A DNA stretch of 64,000 bases from Synechococcales cyanobacterium CNB (GCA_030263455.1 SZOZ01000001.1:248001-312000), one strand, 5' to 3'. Positions 1 to 9,528 are shown, numbered from the stretch's first letter. Made by a program: numbers and translations. The notes: generated by a model from the letters alone, not told the origin.

Positions 1-331
1 CCTTGAACTCGCGGGCGACATCCACCTGCGCCTTGGCGAGCAGGGGGCGGGCGATCGAGGTGCCGAGCAGGTAGCGGCCCTCGTAGACGATCCCGGCGAT
101 GAGCGTGGGGAAGACGTAGTCGCGGATGAACTCCCGGCGGAGGTCCACGACCTTGCAGGCCGATGCGCCGGACTTGAGGGCTTTCGTCTCGATGCCTGCG
201 AGTTCCTCCTCGCCCTGACCGACGTCGCCGACGAAGGCAATGACCTCGCAGTCGATGTTCTCACGGAGCCAGGGGATGACGGCGGAAGTGTCTAGACCGC
301 CGGAATAGGCGAGCACGACTTTCCTGGGCAT
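1..331 (-). CDS. argG: Argininosuccinate synthase, N-terminal part (cut by the window edge)
   Basis: Joins citrulline and aspartate with ATP to make argininosuccinate, the penultimate step of arginine synthesis, in the cytoplasm. Translating the reverse strand from the ATG at 331 gives 110 residues, beginning [16 protein letters not shown]. The SGGLDTS at residues 10-16 is the ATP-pyrophosphatase loop of the family, followed by the family-typical [10 protein letters not shown] stretch. The remaining roughly 300 residues lie outside the window. It is transcribed away from the ThuA-like gene, with a 155-bp gap between them. The identification is firm from sequence; only the extent is unknown. 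Confidence 0.95.
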   Translation of the reverse strand, partial: MPRKVVLAYSGGLDTSAVIPWLRENIDCEVIAFVGDVGQGEEELAGIETKALKSGASACKVVDLRREFIRDYVFPTLIAGIVYEGRYLLGTSIARPLLAKAQVDVAREFK

Positions 332-486
332 GGGAACTCCCTCATTCCGGACCGTCGTCGGCCGGGCCATGACGATAGCCGGCATCAGAGCGGGTTGACG
401 TGAGCAGAGGCATCCCGGCCTTCGGCTTCGGGGCGTCGAGAGGATCACGGTGGCGGTAGGATGAATGCTGCCACGGAGACCAAGCC

Positions 487-1278
487 ATGGTTCGTCTGAT
501 GCTGGTGTCGTTGCTGTCCTTGCTGGGACTGATGCCGAAGGCGGCCCTCGCTTCGATGGAGAACGGACCGGAGTTTCGCGTGCTGCTCTACAGCCGAACG
601 GCCGGTTTCCGGCACGGGTCGATCGCGGCCGGCATCGCGGCGGTGACGAAACTGGGCGAGAAGCACGGGTTCGTCGTGGATGCAACCGAAGACCCCTCCG
701 AGTTCACCGACGAGAACTTGGAGCGGTACGCCGTGGTGCTGTTCCTGAACACAACGGGCACGGTGCTCGACGCCGAGCAGAAGGCTGCGTTCGAGCGGTT
801 CATCGCCAAGGGTCGGGGCTGGGTCGGCGTGCACTCCGCTTCGGACACGGAGTACGAGTGGCCGTGGTACGCGGGGCTGGTGGGGGCGTATTTCAAAGGG
901 CACCCGGCGATCCAGGAGGCGACGATCCTGGTCCACGATCGGGATCACCCATCGACGAAGATGCTCCCGGAGCGCTGGGTGCGCACGGACGAATGGTACA
1001 CCTTCCGCGACAGCCCGCGCGGCCGCGTCCACGTGCTGATGTCGGTCGATGAGCGGACCTACGAGGGCGGCGGAATGGGTGACGACCACCCGATCGCGTG
1101 GTGCCACGAGTACCGGGGCGGCCGGGCATGGTACACCGCGCTGGGGCACACCAACGAGTCGTACGAGGAGCCGCTCTTTCTGGAGCACCTGCTCGGGGGA
1201 ATCCGGTGGGCTGCGGGGGTGGAGGAGGGCGCTCCTGCTCAGGCGCCGGCTGGCACGCCCGTGTCGTCGTCGCCTTGA
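487..1278 (+). CDS. Secreted ThuA-like domain protein
   Basis: 263 residues. Residues 1-22 form a signal peptide (hydrophobic [11 protein letters not shown], then an ALA cleavage site), so the protein is probably exported. The rest matches the ThuA (trehalose utilisation) family, a class I glutamine-amidotransferase-like fold: [13 protein letters not shown] near the start, [15 protein letters not shown] in the middle and DEWYTF further on. Planctomycetes carry many ThuA-like proteins, usually linked to sugar degradation, but the reaction is not established. The tail is a short low-complexity Ala/Pro/Ser stretch. It ends 12 bp before the convergent E2 gene. Family call good, function unknown. 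Confidence 0.82.
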   Translation: MVRLMLVSLLSLLGLMPKAALASMENGPEFRVLLYSRTAGFRHGSIAAGIAAVTKLGEKHGFVVDATEDPSEFTDENLERYAVVLFLNTTGTVLDAEQKAAFERFIAKGRGWVGVHSASDTEYEWPWYAGLVGAYFKGHPAIQEATILVHDRDHPSTKMLPERWVRTDEWYTFRDSPRGRVHVLMSVDERTYEGGGMGDDHPIAWCHEYRGGRAWYTALGHTNESYEEPLFLEHLLGGIRWAAGVEEGAPAQAPAGTPVSSSP

Positions 1279-1290
1279 GGCGGACTGCGA

Positions 1291-2661
1291 TCACACGAGC
1301 AGCGAGGCAGGTCGTTCGAGCATCTGCTTGACGGTGTTGAGGTACTGGGCAGCCATCGCGCCGTCGATGATGCGGTGGTCGCTGGACATCGTCATCGCCA
1401 TCTCGCGGAGGGTGGCGATGCGGGTCTTGCCGTCGTCGTCCTGCTCGATGGCGGGGCGTTCGATGGCCCGCCCGACGGCGAGAATTGCGGCGTTCGGGGG
1501 GTTGATGATGGCGGTGAAGTGATCGACGCCGAACATGCCGAGGTTGGAGATGGTGAAGGTTGAGTCGCTCATTTCCTCGACGGAGAGGCCTTTCTCCCGG
1601 GCCTTGGCGGCGAGGCGGCGTGTCTCGTCGGAGATCTGGCGCAGGCCGACCCGGTCGGCATCGCGGATGACGCCGACGACGAGGCCGCCGCCCTTTTCGG
1701 CGGGGAGCGCGATGGCGACGCCGATGTTGACGCGCCCGTGCAGGCGGATGGCGGGTGGGTCGTTGCCCTTGCTCTCAACCCAGGATGAGTTGACGAAGGG
1801 ATGCTGGTGCATGGCGAGGGCGCAGGCGCGGACGAGGAAGTCGTTCACGCTGAGTTTCACGCCCTGCGGCTCCAGCTGCTCGTTCAGTTGCTCGCGGAGC
1901 GAGAGCAGCGCGTCCATGCGCGCGCTGACCGTCACCTGGTAGTGGGGGATGGTGGCCTTGCTCTCGACGAGGCGGCGGGCGATCGTCGCTCGCATGTTCG
2001 AGAGCGTGACCGTGCGGTCCTCGAGCCGGGCCGCGGTCAGTTCGGGGAGAGGCGCCGGCGGCACCTTCGCGGCGACCATGCGCTCGGTCTGTGCATCCGC
2101 GGAGGCTGGGCGACGGGGAGCGGCTGTCGGTGCGGCGGCCTCGACGTCCTTGCGCGTGATGCGGCCGGAGGGGCCGGTGCCCTCAATGGACGCGAGATCG
2201 AGGCCCCTTTCTTCCGCGATTTTGCGGGCAAGCGGAGAGGCAAAGACGCGGGCACCGTTGCGATCGGCGCGTGAGGCATCGGATGCAGAGGTCGCGATCG
2301 CGGTGGATGCCCCCGGACCGTCGCTTCGCTCACGCCCTGCATCGGCGCGCGCGGACGTGGCGGTTCCAGCCTTTGCGCTCGACGTTGTGAGAGCGCTGCT
2401 CCCGGCTGCGGCGGCATCCTCGCCCTCACCCGCCAGCACGGCGATGACGGTCCCGACCGCCACGGCCTTGCCCTCGTCCACGGCGAGCCTGGCGATCGTG
2501 CCCTCGTCGAAGGACTGGAGTTCCATCGTGGCCTTGTCGGTCTCGATGTCCGCGATGACGTCGCCGGAGGAGACCGAGTCGCCCTCCTTGACGTACCACT
2601 TCACGACGGTGCCCTGCTCCATCGTGTCGGAGAGACGGGGCATGGTGATCTCAATCGGCAT
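1291..2661 (-). CDS. pdhC: Pyruvate dehydrogenase E2, dihydrolipoamide acetyltransferase
   Basis: 456 residues. E2 core of the pyruvate dehydrogenase complex: it passes the acetyl group from lipoyl-lysine to CoA. An N-terminal lipoyl domain (about 1-78) has the lipoylated lysine in IETDKATMEL (K43). An Ala/Asp-rich linker follows, then a peripheral subunit-binding domain (about 138-175, ASPLARKIAEERGLD). The C-terminal acyltransferase domain ends with the catalytic DHRIIDGA (H429). Only one lipoyl domain is present. It is the last gene of the operon and starts 37 bp after E1 beta. No E3 (lipoamide dehydrogenase) gene is in the window. A branched-chain 2-oxoacid complex is the main alternative substrate. 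Confidence 0.95.
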   Translation of the reverse strand: MPIEITMPRLSDTMEQGTVVKWYVKEGDSVSSGDVIADIETDKATMELQSFDEGTIARLAVDEGKAVAVGTVIAVLAGEGEDAAAAGSSALTTSSAKAGTATSARADAGRERSDGPGASTAIATSASDASRADRNGARVFASPLARKIAEERGLDLASIEGTGPSGRITRKDVEAAAPTAAPRRPASADAQTERMVAAKVPPAPLPELTAARLEDRTVTLSNMRATIARRLVESKATIPHYQVTVSARMDALLSLREQLNEQLEPQGVKLSVNDFLVRACALAMHQHPFVNSSWVESKGNDPPAIRLHGRVNIGVAIALPAEKGGGLVVGVIRDADRVGLRQISDETRRLAAKAREKGLSVEEMSDSTFTISNLGMFGVDHFTAIINPPNAAILAVGRAIERPAIEQDDDGKTRIATLREMAMTMSSDHRIIDGAMAAQYLNTVKQMLERPASLLV

Positions 2662-2698
2662 CGAATCGTCCTTGGCGCGAGTGCGGTACCGGCATGGA

Positions 2699-3790
2699 TC
2701 AGGCCAGTGTACGCTTCACCGCCGCTGCGATCTTCTCCGGATTCGGCAGGTACGCGGCCTCCATGTTCTTCGCGTAGGGCGTCGGTACGTCGTCGGTGTT
2801 GACGCGAGTGGGGGGGGCGTCGAGCCAGTCGAAGGCTTTTTCGGTGATCTGAGCGATGACCTCGCTCGCCACGCCTCCGAATGGCCAGGACTGGTCCACC
2901 ACGACGACACGGTTGGTCTTCCGCAGGCTGCGGACGACGGAGTCGAGGTCGAGCGGACGGACAGTTCGCATGTCGAGCACGTCGCACTCGATGCCCTCGG
3001 AGGCGAGCGATTCAGCGGCTTCGAGGCAGAAGTTCACGGGTCGGCCGAAGGAGACCAGCGTGCAGGCGTCGCCCTCGCGGGCCAGGCGAGCGCGGCCGAA
3101 GGGGATGTAGTATTCCTGCTCGGGGACGTGAGCCTTGTCGCCAAGCATGCGCTCGGACTCGAGGAAAAAGACGGGGTCGGGGTCGAGAATGGCGGTCTTG
3201 AGGAGCCCCTTGGCGTCGTACGGGTTGCTGGGGATGGCGATCTTCATGCCGGGGACGTTGGCGTAGAGGCCCTCGACGCACCAGGAGTGAGTGGAGCCCA
3301 GTTGTCCGCCCGCGCCGTTGTTGCCGCGGAAGACGACGGGGCAACCCCACTGACCGCCCGACATGTAGAGCATCTTGGGTGCGTTGTTGAGAATCTGGTC
3401 GGCGGCGACGAGGCTGAAGGACCAGGACATGAACTCGATGATGGGGCGCAGGCCGTACATGGCGGCGGCGATGCCGAGACCCGCGAAACCGTTCTCGGAG
3501 ATCGGGGTGTCGATGATGCGCTTGGGGCCGAACTCGTCGAGCATGCCCTGGGAGACCTTGTACGCGCCGTTGTACTCGGCGACTTCCTCGCCCATGAGAA
3601 AGACGCGCGGGTCACGGCGCATCTCCTCGGACATCGCTTCGCGGAGCGCCTCGCGGAACTGGATGACGCGGTCGCCCTCGCGCGACGGGAGTTCGGCGTC
3701 GAAGTCGGGCACGGCGTAGCCGCCGGGGAGGGCGGGGTGCTCGACGAGCCGGGCGCGGGGGGGGAGGGGGGAGGCTCTGGATGCAGTCAA
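2699..3790 (-). CDS. pdhB: Pyruvate dehydrogenase E1 component, beta subunit
   Basis: 363 residues. Pairs with E1 alpha to decarboxylate pyruvate using thiamine diphosphate. Family stretches include REALREAMSEEMRRDPRVF, GEEVAEYNGAYKVSQG and DTPISENGFAGLGIGAAM-like sequence, then the C-terminal transketolase domain (VVVDQSWPFGGVASEV). The best start is TTG at 3790. It overlaps the TGA of the upstream HEPN-like gene (TTGA) and has a GGAGA ribosome-binding site 8 bp upstream, which suggests translational coupling. Residues 8-12 are encoded across C6 and C8 homopolymer runs, so length errors there are possible. Compared with most homologues the first 26 or so residues are an unconserved extension. 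Confidence 0.93.
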   Translation of the reverse strand: MTASRASPLPPRARLVEHPALPGGYAVPDFDAELPSREGDRVIQFREALREAMSEEMRRDPRVFLMGEEVAEYNGAYKVSQGMLDEFGPKRIIDTPISENGFAGLGIAAAMYGLRPIIEFMSWSFSLVAADQILNNAPKMLYMSGGQWGCPVVFRGNNGAGGQLGSTHSWCVEGLYANVPGMKIAIPSNPYDAKGLLKTAILDPDPVFFLESERMLGDKAHVPEQEYYIPFGRARLAREGDACTLVSFGRPVNFCLEAAESLASEGIECDVLDMRTVRPLDLDSVVRSLRKTNRVVVVDQSWPFGGVASEVIAQITEKAFDWLDAPPTRVNTDDVPTPYAKNMEAAYLPNPEKIAAAVKRTLA

Positions 3791-4398
3791 TGTGCGAATC
3801 TCCGAGAGGGGGTGTCGTGTGCCGCAGCGAATGTTTTGAGCAGAAGCAGGAACTCATCCGCACTTCCACAACCCCCGCAAGACCAAGAAGCTCGCTCGTT
3901 GAGCCCGGCTGCGAGAACCAGTTTCTCAACCAGCATGGTGGTCACTGCTGCGAGCCGTTTGGTGCGTGCGGTTCGGATGTCGCCATGCCTCATGGGCACA
4001 AGGATCGTCGGAGGGTCGGTGTGCGCGATTCGTTTGACTCGATGCTCTTTGACCGGTTCGATACGTCGTCTGAGCCGCTGCGCACAGCGTCGCAAGCCAC
4101 CCGCGGGTGGGATGTTACCAGTGGGCTTGTCGAGGCGGTCGATTGCTCGGATAATGCTGGTTGCAGAACGGCTCTGGTCGCTGAGTTTGGTCAGCCTCAG
4201 GAGTACGGCGTTCTGAATCATATCACGGAGATGCCATGCCATGTCGGGCACCTCTTCAAGAATCTCTATGTGTGGCGCAATCTCATTCAGAGGTGCGATG
4301 ACGAACACTCGTTCGAAAAAGCACCAATCGCGGCGAAGTCCGGCGGATTCAGGCGTGAGTGCGAGAAGCATTTCTCGTTGTTCTTTGGTTGGCGTCAT
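3787..4398 (-). CDS. HEPN / AbiU2-like domain protein inserted in the pdh operon
   Basis: 203 residues, no signal peptide or membrane segment. It resembles the AbiU2-type HEPN proteins: an N-terminal helix ending in EIAPHIEILEEVPDMAWHLR, a central AVLLRLTKLSDQS segment where relatives have a 'LRLxRLxD' motif, and HRVKRIAHTD. The last contains R120-x5-H126, matching the R-x4-6-H ribonuclease motif of HEPN domains. ATG 4398 lies 8 bp after the E1 alpha stop, and its TGA overlaps the E1 beta TTG, so it is a bona fide operon member. Codon choice is less GC-biased than in the flanking genes, hinting at acquisition. Whether it is a toxin, an RNase or inactive is unknown; the family call is by eye. 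Confidence 0.62.
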   Translation of the reverse strand: MTPTKEQREMLLALTPESAGLRRDWCFFERVFVIAPLNEIAPHIEILEEVPDMAWHLRDMIQNAVLLRLTKLSDQSRSATSIIRAIDRLDKPTGNIPPAGGLRRCAQRLRRRIEPVKEHRVKRIAHTDPPTILVPMRHGDIRTARTKRLAAVTTMLVEKLVLAAGLNERASWSCGGCGSADEFLLLLKTFAAAHDTPSRRFAH

Positions 4399-4406
4399 CC
4401 CGAGGA

Positions 4407-5528
4407 TCACAGCAGCGGGTTCTTCTCGCCGTGGACGTAGTCCCGGATCGGGCTGGACTGCGGCAGGGGGTTGATGAACACGTCGCTGTAGAGTTCGGCC
4501 TCGATGTTCGGGGCGGGCGCGGACTCGGCGAAGTCCACCGCCTCCTTCACGATCGCACGGATCGAGCGCTGCATCTCCTTCCACTCGTCCTCGGTGAGGC
4601 ACGCGCGGCCGCCGTCGTCCTTGCTCCGCATCAGGTGGGATGCAAGGGCAGCGATCGAGTCACGTTCCTTCCACTCGTCAACTTCCTCCTTCGTGCGATA
4701 CTTCTGCGGATCGGACATGGAGTGGCCCATGTACCGGTAGGTCTTCAGGTCCACGAAGGCGGGGCGCTGAAGGTCGCGGCATTCCTCGGCGAGTGGGCGG
4801 AACTGGTCATAGACGTTCAGCACGTCGAAGCCGTCGATCTCGACGCTCTTGATGCCGTAGGACTCGCCGCGCATGGTAAGCCGGTCGTGGTTCGCGGTGT
4901 GCCGGTGGATGGCGGTGCCCATGGAGTAGCCGTTGTTCTCGATGACGTAGATGACGGGCAGCCCGAAGAGCGAGGCGAGGTTGAGCGCCTCGTGGAACGC
5001 GCCCTGGTCGATCGCGCCGTCGCCGAGGTAGCAGAGGCAAACCTTCTTCTTCCCGGTTTCGAGCACCTCCCACTCGTAGCGTGCGGCAAAGGCGAGACCC
5101 GCGCCGAGGGGGGTCTGTGCGCCGACGATGCCGTGGCCCCCGAAGAGCCAGTTGGGCTTGTCGAACATGTGCATGGATCCGCCCTTGCCCTTGGCGCAGC
5201 CGGCCTGCCTGCCGAACATCTCGGCCATGCAGACCCGGGGGTCCATGCCGCGTGCGAGGGCGTGCCCGTGGTCGCGGTATGCGAGGATGACGGGGTCGTC
5301 ATGCTCGACGGCTGCGATGGTGCCGACGGCCGAGGCTTCCTGCCCCGAGTAAATGTGGCAGAAGCCGCCGATCTTGGCCTGCTGATAGGCCTGCATCGTG
5401 CGGGTCTCGAACTCCCGGATCAGCTGCATGTCGTGCAGCCATTTCAGGAGCGTCTTGTCCGGGAGCGCGTCAGACGGGCGGTCGCCCTTGGTGTGCGCGC
5501 GCGGGTTTTTCGCGGAGGTCTGGGACAT
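4407..5528 (-). CDS. pdhA: Pyruvate dehydrogenase E1 component, alpha subunit
   Basis: 373 residues. First gene of the pdh operon; binds thiamine diphosphate and, with E1 beta, decarboxylates pyruvate and acetylates the E2 lipoyl group. The thiamine diphosphate motif runs from GDG (169-171) to NN (198-199), with ALNLASLFGLPVIYVIENN between. Other family signatures are HIYSGQEASAVG, YRDHGHALARG and the phosphorylation-loop-like YRYMGHSMSDPQKYR. ATG 5528 (MSQTSAKN) was chosen because homology starts soon after it; the open frame extends 36 codons upstream without family similarity. The HEPN-like gene follows 8 bp downstream. Confidence 0.95.
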   Translation of the reverse strand: MSQTSAKNPRAHTKGDRPSDALPDKTLLKWLHDMQLIREFETRTMQAYQQAKIGGFCHIYSGQEASAVGTIAAVEHDDPVILAYRDHGHALARGMDPRVCMAEMFGRQAGCAKGKGGSMHMFDKPNWLFGGHGIVGAQTPLGAGLAFAARYEWEVLETGKKKVCLCYLGDGAIDQGAFHEALNLASLFGLPVIYVIENNGYSMGTAIHRHTANHDRLTMRGESYGIKSVEIDGFDVLNVYDQFRPLAEECRDLQRPAFVDLKTYRYMGHSMSDPQKYRTKEEVDEWKERDSIAALASHLMRSKDDGGRACLTEDEWKEMQRSIRAIVKEAVDFAESAPAPNIEAELYSDVFINPLPQSSPIRDYVHGEKNPLL

Positions 5529-5648
5529 CGTGGCCCGTCCTGATTCGGGGGTGCGCTGAGATCGCCGCGGCAAGTGTAGGAAAGCGCACCCAACCCGACA
5601 ACGAACAGGCACCGGGGCGTGCTGGGTGCTCCGCAACGCTTTGACGGC

Positions 5649-7943
5649 TCAGCGCACGGCCGAGGCCGGCTCGCCGACGGGCTTCATCGTCGTTCGTGAG
5701 GCGATCGGCGCGAGGGTGCGGCTCTGGAGCAGGACGAGGGCGGTGTTGAGCTGCAGGTCGATGCCCTTGGCGAGGAGGTCATCCGGGTCGGGGGCCGGCT
5801 CGGCGTCGTCGCGCTTCGCGGCGCCGTTCTCGTCGAGAACGAGCAGGTCGGCCTTCTGGCGGAGCAGGAGCGAGGCCTCGATCTGCGAGGGGAGCATGGA
5901 CACGGTGACGTCCGGCTCGATGCCCCAGCGCGTTTCGCCGGGGTGGCGCTGGCGGTGGATGAGGCGGCCGGCGGGGAGTTTGTAGTACTGCGTGGTGAGT
6001 TTGAGCATGGCGTCGGTCTGCACGGGGAGTGGCCAGACGTTCTGAACGCTTCCCTTACCGAAGGAGCGTTCGCCGACGACGATGGCGTCGATGGTGCCGG
6101 TTCGCGCGTAGTCCTGGATCGCGCCAGCGACGATTTCGCTCGCGGAGGCCGAGCCTTCGTTGATGAGCACGACGATCGGAATGTCGGCGAGCGTCGCGCC
6201 GCCGAGCGCGGTTTCGACGCCGGCGACGGAGCCGTCTGCCGCCTCAGTGGTGACGATGCGACCGCTCTCGATGAACTGGCTGGCAACGCCCACGGCTTCG
6301 TTCAACAGGCCGCCGGGGTTGAAGCGGAGGTCGAGGATGAGGCCGCGCAATCCAACCGCGCGCATCCGAACGATGGCGCGCTCGAGTTCCGCGGTCGTGT
6401 TCTCCTGGAACTGCGTGAGGCGGACATAGCCGATGCCTGCCTCGCGGTCGATGAACCACTCCCAGTCGTCCTCGCGCTCCCCGCGTTTCCAACCCTTTAC
6501 GCTCTTGACGTCGATGACGTCACGGGTGATGACGAACTCGATCTCCTGTGTCTGCCCGTCGATCTCGCGCTCGATCGTGAGCGTGACCTTCGTGCCGCGC
6601 GGGCCGGTGATGACGTCGACGGCCTGGTCGAGGGAGAAGCCGACCGTGGAGATGCCGTCCACCTTGCTGATGACGTCGCCGGCGCGGATGCCGGCCCGCT
6701 GGGCGGGAGTGCCTTCCAGCGGGGTCACGACGGCGAGGCGCTGGGCCTCGTCGAGGTGAATCTGCACGCCGATACCGACGAATGAGCCTCGCGTGTTGCG
6801 CTGGAAGCGTCGGACTTCGTCAGGCCAGATGATGGAGGAGTACTCGTCCAGCCTGCCCATCGCGCCGTTCCCGAACTCGTGGAGCAGGGCCTCTTCGGGG
6901 ATGCGCAGTGTCAACTGGTTGGTGGAGAGAAGGGATTCGATGAGGGCGGTGATGTCGCGGACGCCGAGGACGCGGTTGCCATGGCGCAGTTCCCCTCTGG
7001 CCTGGTCCACAAACTTCACCATCGCATCGCGGGCCTTGGGATCGGCTATGCCGGGGAAGGCTTCGCTCAGGCACTCCGTCGAGGCGAGGGTACGGATGGC
7101 TTCCAGGCCGCCGTCGAGCAGCGATGCCGTTGTGACGCCCTCGACGTTCGATTGGGCCGCCTTGAGCAGGGCGCGGATGACGAGGTAGCGGCTGATGCCG
7201 TTGAGTTTCTGCGACCACCCGTCGGCGGTGGCGTTGTAGGGCGGGAGGGGCGTGTCCATCTCCATGAGGCGCCGCGAGTTCCGGAGTTGCCAGAGTTTCT
7301 CGGGAACGTAGAGGCGGATCATCGCCAGGCGATCGTTCTGGCGGTCGAGGTCGGCGAGGTACCTGCCGTCCACTTCCTCCGTCAGCACGTTGAGGCGGTG
7401 GAACAGTTCGCTGGCCATGAGCCAGTCCGCGCGAGACTCGGCACCCTTGGCCGCGGATTCGGCCCGCGCAATCAGTTCCGCCACGACCGGTTCACGCACG
7501 ACAGCGCCGGCGTCGCCCACGAGCATCTGCCACTCGGCCGCGAGCCGCATCGCCTTGCTCAGGTCGAGGTCGGTCGGCGCGCCCTCGGTGGGCCGCAGCG
7601 CAGTCTCGATCTCAGCGCGGACAGTCTCGATGCGAGAAACACGCTCCGCGTTCCGTTTCTCGAGATTTGTCTCGAAGAGTTCGAATGAGTCACGCAAGCG
7701 GGCGATCGGCTCCTCGACGGCGTCCGTTGGGAAGTCCGAGGCAAGCCCCCGCAGCGCGCCCTCGCCCTTCTCGCGGGCCGTCGCCCAGACGCGCGCCGAC
7801 CAAGCGTCGTCAATGACGGCTGCCCGGCTCTCCGCTAGCGCGTGCTGCTGCTGGGCATGCGCACTCGGCGTCGGGATCGGACCGGCGGAAAGGAGAACGA
7901 CCAGCCCCGTCGCCAACAATCCCGACGTGCCTCTGATGCTCAT
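5649..7943 (-). CDS. S41 family C-terminal processing peptidase with PDZ domain
   Basis: 764 residues, a secreted or periplasmic serine protease of the CtpA/Prc type. An N-terminal signal peptide ends at SAHAQ. About 380 residues of helical sequence follow, without a domain I recognise. Then comes a PDZ domain (SFVGIGVQIHLDEAQ... GTPAQRAGIRAGDVI) and the S41 protease domain. Visible catalytic elements are the serine in NEGSASASEIVAGA and the lysine in GERSFGKGSVQ. ATG 7943 was preferred over an in-frame GTG at 7958 because it gives a clean signal peptide. It is longer than typical CtpA (about 430), mainly at the N-terminus. Likely role: trimming or turnover of exported proteins. Confidence 0.88.
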   Translation of the reverse strand: MSIRGTSGLLATGLVVLLSAGPIPTPSAHAQQQHALAESRAAVIDDAWSARVWATAREKGEGALRGLASDFPTDAVEEPIARLRDSFELFETNLEKRNAERVSRIETVRAEIETALRPTEGAPTDLDLSKAMRLAAEWQMLVGDAGAVVREPVVAELIARAESAAKGAESRADWLMASELFHRLNVLTEEVDGRYLADLDRQNDRLAMIRLYVPEKLWQLRNSRRLMEMDTPLPPYNATADGWSQKLNGISRYLVIRALLKAAQSNVEGVTTASLLDGGLEAIRTLASTECLSEAFPGIADPKARDAMVKFVDQARGELRHGNRVLGVRDITALIESLLSTNQLTLRIPEEALLHEFGNGAMGRLDEYSSIIWPDEVRRFQRNTRGSFVGIGVQIHLDEAQRLAVVTPLEGTPAQRAGIRAGDVISKVDGISTVGFSLDQAVDVITGPRGTKVTLTIEREIDGQTQEIEFVITRDVIDVKSVKGWKRGEREDDWEWFIDREAGIGYVRLTQFQENTTAELERAIVRMRAVGLRGLILDLRFNPGGLLNEAVGVASQFIESGRIVTTEAADGSVAGVETALGGATLADIPIVVLINEGSASASEIVAGAIQDYARTGTIDAIVVGERSFGKGSVQNVWPLPVQTDAMLKLTTQYYKLPAGRLIHRQRHPGETRWGIEPDVTVSMLPSQIEASLLLRQKADLLVLDENGAAKRDDAEPAPDPDDLLAKGIDLQLNTALVLLQSRTLAPIASRTTMKPVGEPASAVR

Positions 7944-8059
7944 GGTTGCTCCACACACTCGGCGTTATCGGCCGGGGCACGCCGCACCGGCCGCGTCCAG
8001 ATCGACCCGTCGCTCGGGACGGTTCAGCAGGGGCGGGTCTCTCCGAACGCCGCTCCATG

Positions 8060-9364
8060 CTATCGGTCATCCCCTTGTACGGTTGCCCCGTTTGGGAGGT
8101 TTGCGGCATTTGCCTTCGCACCGTGAAGGACGAGGCGGGCGACGACCAGCCCAACGCCTGCGAGAACAACACCGACGGCAGAGAGCACAGCGACCTCGAC
8201 GGCGACGCCGGACAGAAGCCCGGATTCGACGCCCAGCGTGCCGGCAAGACCGCAGGCCGGCCCCAGGGTGAAACCAAGCCCGATGAGGGCCTCGTGCTTC
8301 CCCCCGGCGGAGACCTCGGCTTCGCCGACCTCCATCGCGTAGTAGAGGGCAGCCGAGTAAACGATGCCCATGCCAAGGCCGAGGATCGAGAGGCCGACGA
8401 TCATCGCAACGGTGCCCGCAACACCCGCGCCGACGAGCGGCGAGAGGACGCTGACAGCGAAGCCCATGCCCAGCAGGATGGCCCCGGCAAGAGGGGTAGG
8501 CCATCGGCCGTGCCAGCCGTGCCATCGCTCCATCACGAAGAAGATGATCACGCGGCTCGCCATCCAGGTCGCGACCAGCGGTGTCTGCCATGCGACGGCG
8601 ACGCCGATGCGTTCGACCGCCGTTGGGGCGAAGGGCTGCCACGCTGCGGCAATGAAGTAACTCGTCGGAAGCAGGATTCGCAGGACGCCGAGGAGTGAAC
8701 GGTACACGGGAGGGTGTGGTTCATGGCGGCTCTCGAGGTGCCGGCCAGGCTCCGCGCCGAGTGGCCAGGTGATCGCGGCGGTGAAGACGTGCAGCACACC
8801 GAGGATGGCGATGATGCCGAGCGGCCAGGGCTTGACCAGCGGAGCCATCATCCAGAAGGCTGCGACGACGGCGACGCCCCAGACGACGTTGAATCGGCCG
8901 ATGGCCGAGCGGAGTGCCTTGTCGCGTCGGCCCCCGCTCAGGTAACTCTCGATCATGGGCCAGAGCGAGCCGGAGAGTGCGCTGTAGCAGGCCGTAAAGA
9001 CCCAGATGGCCCACGTGCCGGCGTTCAGACGATCAGCGAGCACGGGCAGGAAGCACAGCACGCCGAGCGATGTGGTCACGAAGATGAGCACGGCGCGAGT
9101 GCTGATCGCCTTGTGCCGGGCCGCAAGCCTGAGCAGAAGCGGGCTGACGCCGAGCGCGCCGGCGACGTAGAAGATGCCGAGGAGGAGCCCCAGGCCGTAG
9201 TTGGCCGTCGCGCCGAATCCGTAACTCTCCCTTGCGACGAAGAAGACGCCGTTGGTGACGATTCCCGTGCCCAGGCTGTTGACAAATGTGACGGCTAAAA
9301 CGGCCCAGAGGGGCGCGCAGACGGGCTTTCGGCCGGAGTGTGTCGGCGTGACGGCGGGGTGCAT
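8060..9364 (-). CDS. MFS-type transporter, substrate unknown
   Basis: 434 residues with about 12 hydrophobic segments, typical of a major facilitator superfamily permease. N-terminal helices begin at WAVLAVTFVNSLGTGIVTNG. The cytoplasmic loop after the fifth segment carries the basic stretch SGGRRDKALRSAIGR, and a second six-helix half begins near YRSLLGVLRILLPTSYF. ATG 9364 (MHPAVTP) was chosen; the longer frame runs back across the tRNA-Arg gene and is not credible. It is transcribed divergently from tRNA-Arg. No substrate can be proposed from neighbours. Confidence 0.8.
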   Translation of the reverse strand: MHPAVTPTHSGRKPVCAPLWAVLAVTFVNSLGTGIVTNGVFFVARESYGFGATANYGLGLLLGIFYVAGALGVSPLLLRLAARHKAISTRAVLIFVTTSLGVLCFLPVLADRLNAGTWAIWVFTACYSALSGSLWPMIESYLSGGRRDKALRSAIGRFNVVWGVAVVAAFWMMAPLVKPWPLGIIAILGVLHVFTAAITWPLGAEPGRHLESRHEPHPPVYRSLLGVLRILLPTSYFIAAAWQPFAPTAVERIGVAVAWQTPLVATWMASRVIIFFVMERWHGWHGRWPTPLAGAILLGMGFAVSVLSPLVGAGVAGTVAMIVGLSILGLGMGIVYSAALYYAMEVGEAEVSAGGKHEALIGLGFTLGPACGLAGTLGVESGLLSGVAVEVAVLSAVGVVLAGVGLVVARLVLHGAKANAANLPNGATVQGDDR

Positions 9365-9454
9365 GTGTGGGCTGGGAATGGGGTGCGATGTTGCCGGGTC
9401 GGGCGGCTGATCGTACCATCCTCGGTGCGGGGCGTTCGTTCGTGCCCCGGGGAT

Positions 9455-9528
9455 GCGCCCGTAGCTCAATTGGATAGAGCGCTGCCCTCCGAAGGCAGAG
9501 GTTCCGCGTTCGAGTCGCGGCGGGCGTA
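9455..9528 (+). tRNA. tRNA-Arg (anticodon CCG)
   Basis: 74-nt cloverleaf. Acceptor stem GCGCCCG pairs with CGGGCGT (one G-U pair), followed by discriminator A. The D arm is AGCTCAATTGGATAGAGC. The anticodon stem CTGCC/GGCAG encloses loop CTCCGAA, giving anticodon CCG (reads CGG). The T arm is CCGCG-TTCGAGT-CGCGG. CCA is not encoded. No clear terminator follows. Confidence 0.95.

Noticed and set aside
1949-4216. 755-codon open frame on the plus strand
   Set aside because: Antisense to the E2, E1 beta and HEPN-like genes, all better supported.
3781-4440. Plus-strand frame opposite the HEPN-like gene
   Set aside because: The reverse frame has the HEPN motif and stop-start overlaps with both pdhA and pdhB; the plus frame has neither.
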